Assembly (NCBI GenBank): GCA_016839655.1
Contig: JAEOTW010000161.1
Location: 1-44,955 of the forward strand
DNA from: Promethearchaeota archaeon
GTDB lineage: Archaea > Asgardarchaeota > Lokiarchaeia > Sigynarchaeales > SOKP01
Direction: 5' to 3'
DNA length: 44,955 nt
Positions 43,601-44,955 of this stretch are shown in pieces. Position 1 is the stretch's first letter, and every line of letters begins with the position of its first letter. Below the pieces are notes generated by a model. It was not told where the DNA came from. It searched no databases and was given only the letters and a program-made list of their open reading frames with translations. Position numbers and translations under genes: made by a program.

Positions 43601-44377
43601 GCAGCAGCAAATCCTCATTCTGGACGATACGATAGGTACAAAACACCTACTCAAAATATTCGATTGCCACCTTCTCTCTTATCTCGATTTGATTTAATTT
43701 TTGTAGTAGTTGATAAACCCAATCAAGCTGAAGATGCACAGATGGCTGAATTCATACTCAAGAATTCAATGCTAGATCCAGAAGAAGCTTTAGAAGAAAT
43801 TGATACTTCTATTGCTCCAATTTCAAGTGATCTTCTAAAAAAGTATATTAAACACGCAAGAAGGACATGCCTCCCTATATTGTCTGATGAAGCAAAGGAA
43901 AGAATAAAAGAATTTTACTTAGGATTAAGAGGTCAGTATGACAGTGAAGATGCTATAATTTCAATTTTAGCAAGGAATTTAGATGCATTAGTTAGACTCA
44001 GTGAAGCTTATGCTAAAATGGCTTTGCGAAAAAAAGTTCTAAAAGAAGATGTAGATGATATAATAAATATATTCAAAAGATATCTAAAAGACACTGGTTA
44101 TGATGAAACAACAGGAAAAATTGATATGGATCGAATTTTTGTTGGTCAATCTAGAAGCAATCTTAATAAATTAGAAACATTGATGAATAGATTGAAAGAA
44201 ATATTTGAAGAGAACAATTGGAAAGCATTAGAGAAGACCAGTGTAATTCAAATTCTAGAATTAGAAGAAAATTTAGATAAGAAATTTATCGAAAGTGCTT
44301 TGGAAGAACTACTTAAAGAAGGAACTTTATATGGACCAAGAAGTAATCAGATAAAATTTACAAATAAAGAAACTTAG
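40655..44377 (+). CDS. mcm: Replicative DNA helicase MCM, interrupted by an intein
   Basis: A 1240-residue precursor. Removing the 532-residue intein leaves 708 residues, normal for archaeal MCM. The N-terminal domain carries a C4 zinc site (CNLCGAQ...CISKQCK). The AAA+ core has Walker A GDPGTGK|S split by the intein, Walker B AAIDEFDKM, sensor 1 AAANPHSGRYD and the arginine finger SLLSRFD. A C-terminal winged helix ends the protein (TSVIQILELEENLDKKFIES). GTGAT just before ATG 40655 serves as Shine-Dalgarno. The N-extein restarts as SEILKSAIEVSPRGLYTSGKG. MCM unwinds DNA at the fork; GINS is nearby. It ends overlapping the convergent GTPase gene by 4 bases. Confidence 0.95.
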   Translation: MTTPLSTPSQPINKVQRFEDFYRLFQESPGEYKYQNQINDIYAKGGDTLIILFEDLLASDPDIADMLRKDPEEIIKDAVEAFKNMLKFQGTKVIKKDIFVRFSTKDKNSPLFLPLRGLRAKHISSLVWSNGILVRASTIRPKIIKASFECNLCGAQFEIIQITSRIRWPKFCISKQCKAKAQTDFLLISKHSDFIDWQSIMIQEIPEDLPPGRIPRSVQAILTHNLVDTVKPGDRVKIMGIYKSVLAQTTKSINSTLFKTYFDINLIDPEDKSDDIIDLTKEDRKKIEDLSKEPFIQKKLARSIAPDIYGREDLKMASALSLFAGTRKRKPGGGYKRGDIHVLFVGDPGTGKSIHGEEMIYIGKKNQGVINWKVQKIGDFVDKLINDNKKEIITKKDTEILKFTNDLYYTYSINTITLKTQKSKIQEISRHTADYLVKIKTMTGRTVIATPNHSFTTILGGKLEVLDASQLNKGSYLPIARKLDLPELHKQLDVSQFFNEEDLVYSNIIHNNILSLNNGDIPLHLAAIESNISSGTLISYIKKSPLKLSNDWIRCKYDITWIPREIEFDEYFGRIVGFFLAEGDVIKNSIRITNYNSEIIDLIEKDFNKIFKRVSRYDEDYTIQFHNASLARIFRQLFGTGAEFKRIPDEFFFTPKSFRINLLSAYFSGDGYIEKDGLYLEALTKSKTLAYSMLDLLATVGIFGTIRKKIIKSGEYIGHVFYKIILTGGEVIKFKHKNGFLCSDKQKKLVSITNSSLSTSRYQTKDIIPNFGEILKRITTDLGLKSRRDTWQRSFLAELRGKTQRQRAGRSYLFKKTCFFEQLYKEKNKQIGRDLEWLKILTTSDILWDKIESIEVINKKTFVYDLGTSDGHFILAKGNLIVHNSEILKSAIEVSPRGLYTSGKGSTAVGLTAAVIKEPDTGQMNLEAGVVVLANGGVAAIDEFDKMDTADRSALHEAMEQQTVSIAKAGIVATLKAQTAIIAAANPHSGRYDRYKTPTQNIRLPPSLLSRFDLIFVVVDKPNQAEDAQMAEFILKNSMLDPEEALEEIDTSIAPISSDLLKKYIKHARRTCLPILSDEAKERIKEFYLGLRGQYDSEDAIISILARNLDALVRLSEAYAKMALRKKVLKEDVDDIINIFKRYLKDTGYDETTGKIDMDRIFVGQSRSNLNKLETLMNRLKEIFEENNWKALEKTSVIQILELEENLDKKFIESALEELLKEGTLYGPRSNQIKFTNKET
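41711..43306 (+). mobile_element. Intein with LAGLIDADG homing endonuclease in MCM Walker A
   Basis: 532 residues (353-884 of the precursor). It begins with Ser1 (SIHGEEMIYI, block A) and has block B TPNHSF, two dodecapeptide motifs (GFFLAEGD near 42385 and YFSGDGY near 42655), and ends FILAKGNLIVHN before Ser+1. All splicing residues (Ser1, block B His, penultimate His, Asn, Ser+1) are present, so it should splice. Both endonuclease motifs retain acidic residues, so homing activity is plausible. Insertion in the P-loop, GDPGTGK|S, is a known MCM intein site. Confidence 0.93.
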
Positions 44378-44898
44378 TTTATTTTTTTTATTATTTGTTC
44401 GGATATAATTTGAAAAGCTTTTTCAACATTCTCTCCTGTTTTAGCAGAGGTGTATACAATTGAAATCGCATTAATATCTTCTCCCAAAGTTTTAACCTGA
44501 TCTTCGCTTATTTCTTTTTCTAAGTCATTTTTATTAGCAATTAAGATTAGGGGGGCGAATTTACAGTACAGTTTAATATCTGGAACCCAAAAATTATTAA
44601 TTTGATCAAATGTATTTTTTCTCGTCAAATCCCCTACAATAAGTACACCTTTTGCTCCAATATAATAAAAACGTCTCATGTTTATCCAGCGTTCTTGTCC
44701 AGCAATATCCCATAGTTGAATTGATATTTCTCCCAATCTAGTAAGAGAGACTCTTTTAACAAATATATTAGTCCCAATACTAGATCGATAATCTTTAGCA
44801 AACTGCCCAGATACAAATTTTTTAACCAAACTTGTTTTACCGACAGCTGGTTCTCCCACAATAATGATTTTTAAACTTGTCTTCTTGATTTTTTTCAT
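44374..44898 (-). CDS. Rab/Ras-like small GTPase
   Basis: A 174-residue single-domain GTPase: G1 GEPAVGKT (15-22), switch I Thr43 (IGTNIF), G3 WDIAGQE (63-69), G4 NKND (122-125), G5 TSAK (~149-152). The WDIAGQE and overall pattern are Rab/Ras-like, a hallmark of Asgard archaea. No C-terminal prenylation cysteine is present; membrane attachment, if any, would need another route. A minus-strand TATA element (44921-44930) about 26 bases upstream suggests a leaderless mRNA. It overlaps the mcm stop region on the opposite strand. Confidence 0.92.
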   Translation of the reverse strand: MKKIKKTSLKIIIVGEPAVGKTSLVKKFVSGQFAKDYRSSIGTNIFVKRVSLTRLGEISIQLWDIAGQERWINMRRFYYIGAKGVLIVGDLTRKNTFDQINNFWVPDIKLYCKFAPLILIANKNDLEKEISEDQVKTLGEDINAISIVYTSAKTGENVEKAFQIISEQIIKKIN

Positions 44899-44955
44899 AT
44901 TTAACTAATTTTATGAAGAAAATTTTATAAGTATATATGTAAATAATAAAATAAT

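Noticed and set aside
1..44955. CRISPR array, rRNA genes, transposases or prophage
   Set aside because: No regularly spaced repeats, no rRNA-like segment and no transposase or integrase motifs were seen; the intein is the only mobile element recognised.

Overview
The window comes from an AT-rich archaeal chromosome, most likely an Asgard (Lokiarchaeia-like) archaeon. Archaeal information-processing genes are present: ribosomal protein L15e, MCM, a GINS subunit, both topoisomerase VI subunits, EndoQ, archaeal-type ValRS, and TATA-box promoters with Shine-Dalgarno or leaderless starts. They sit beside eukaryote-like signalling genes: a Rag/Arf-like GTPase with a C-terminal roadblock-like region, a Rab/Ras-like small GTPase, and a protein with a longin-like N-terminus. 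The assignment rests on this gene mix only; no 16S rRNA gene is present.

Layout. 1-2044: a ThDP-dependent enzyme cut by the window edge, followed by an SDR oxidoreductase. 2090-4927: L15e, a DUF2095-like protein, a well-formed candidate box C/D sRNA, a small winged-helix protein and a longin-like/winged-helix protein. 5120-7687: HAD phosphatase, nitrilase-superfamily amidohydrolase and Rag-like GTPase in one direction. 7905-9098: an Orc1/Cdc6-like AAA+ protein with degenerate Walker motifs, preceded by a G/C-rich patch. 9274-15621: an smc-scpA-scpB operon. 15643-20843 (minus strand): ValRS, an intron-containing tRNA-Ala and a glycyl radical enzyme. 20953-21789 (minus): an orphan DNA methyltransferase. 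21951-27745: a three-gene MoxR / VWA / SWIM-like operon. 27754-28944 (minus): EndoQ. 29194-30480: CoaBC. 30805-35688: topoisomerase VI B, A and a small helical protein. 35775-36464: orotate phosphoribosyltransferase. 36479-37042 (minus): GINS. 37134-40481: a polytopic membrane protein with a long HEAT-repeat domain. 40655-44377: MCM helicase carrying an intein at the Walker A site. 44374-44898 (minus): small GTPase.

How it fits together. The window is enriched in chromosome-maintenance functions: origin-recognition-like protein, MCM, GINS, SMC complex, topoisomerase VI and EndoQ. The strongest unusual signal is the SMC complex. The SMC is 1483 residues, much longer than usual. At its exact midpoint, where the hinge should be, there is no recognisable hinge; instead there is a duplicated helical segment (two 55-residue copies, offset 71). 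Part of the C-terminal arm also carries a 90-residue duplication. Its kleisin partner ScpA has an N-terminal SAP-like domain that only appears if translation begins at an ATA codon behind a perfect GGTGAT Shine-Dalgarno. The same GGTGAT-N5-ATA arrangement recurs after topoisomerase VI A, and the topoisomerase VI B N-terminus also extends upstream past any canonical start codon. A non-AUG start habit, or local sequence errors, should therefore be considered.
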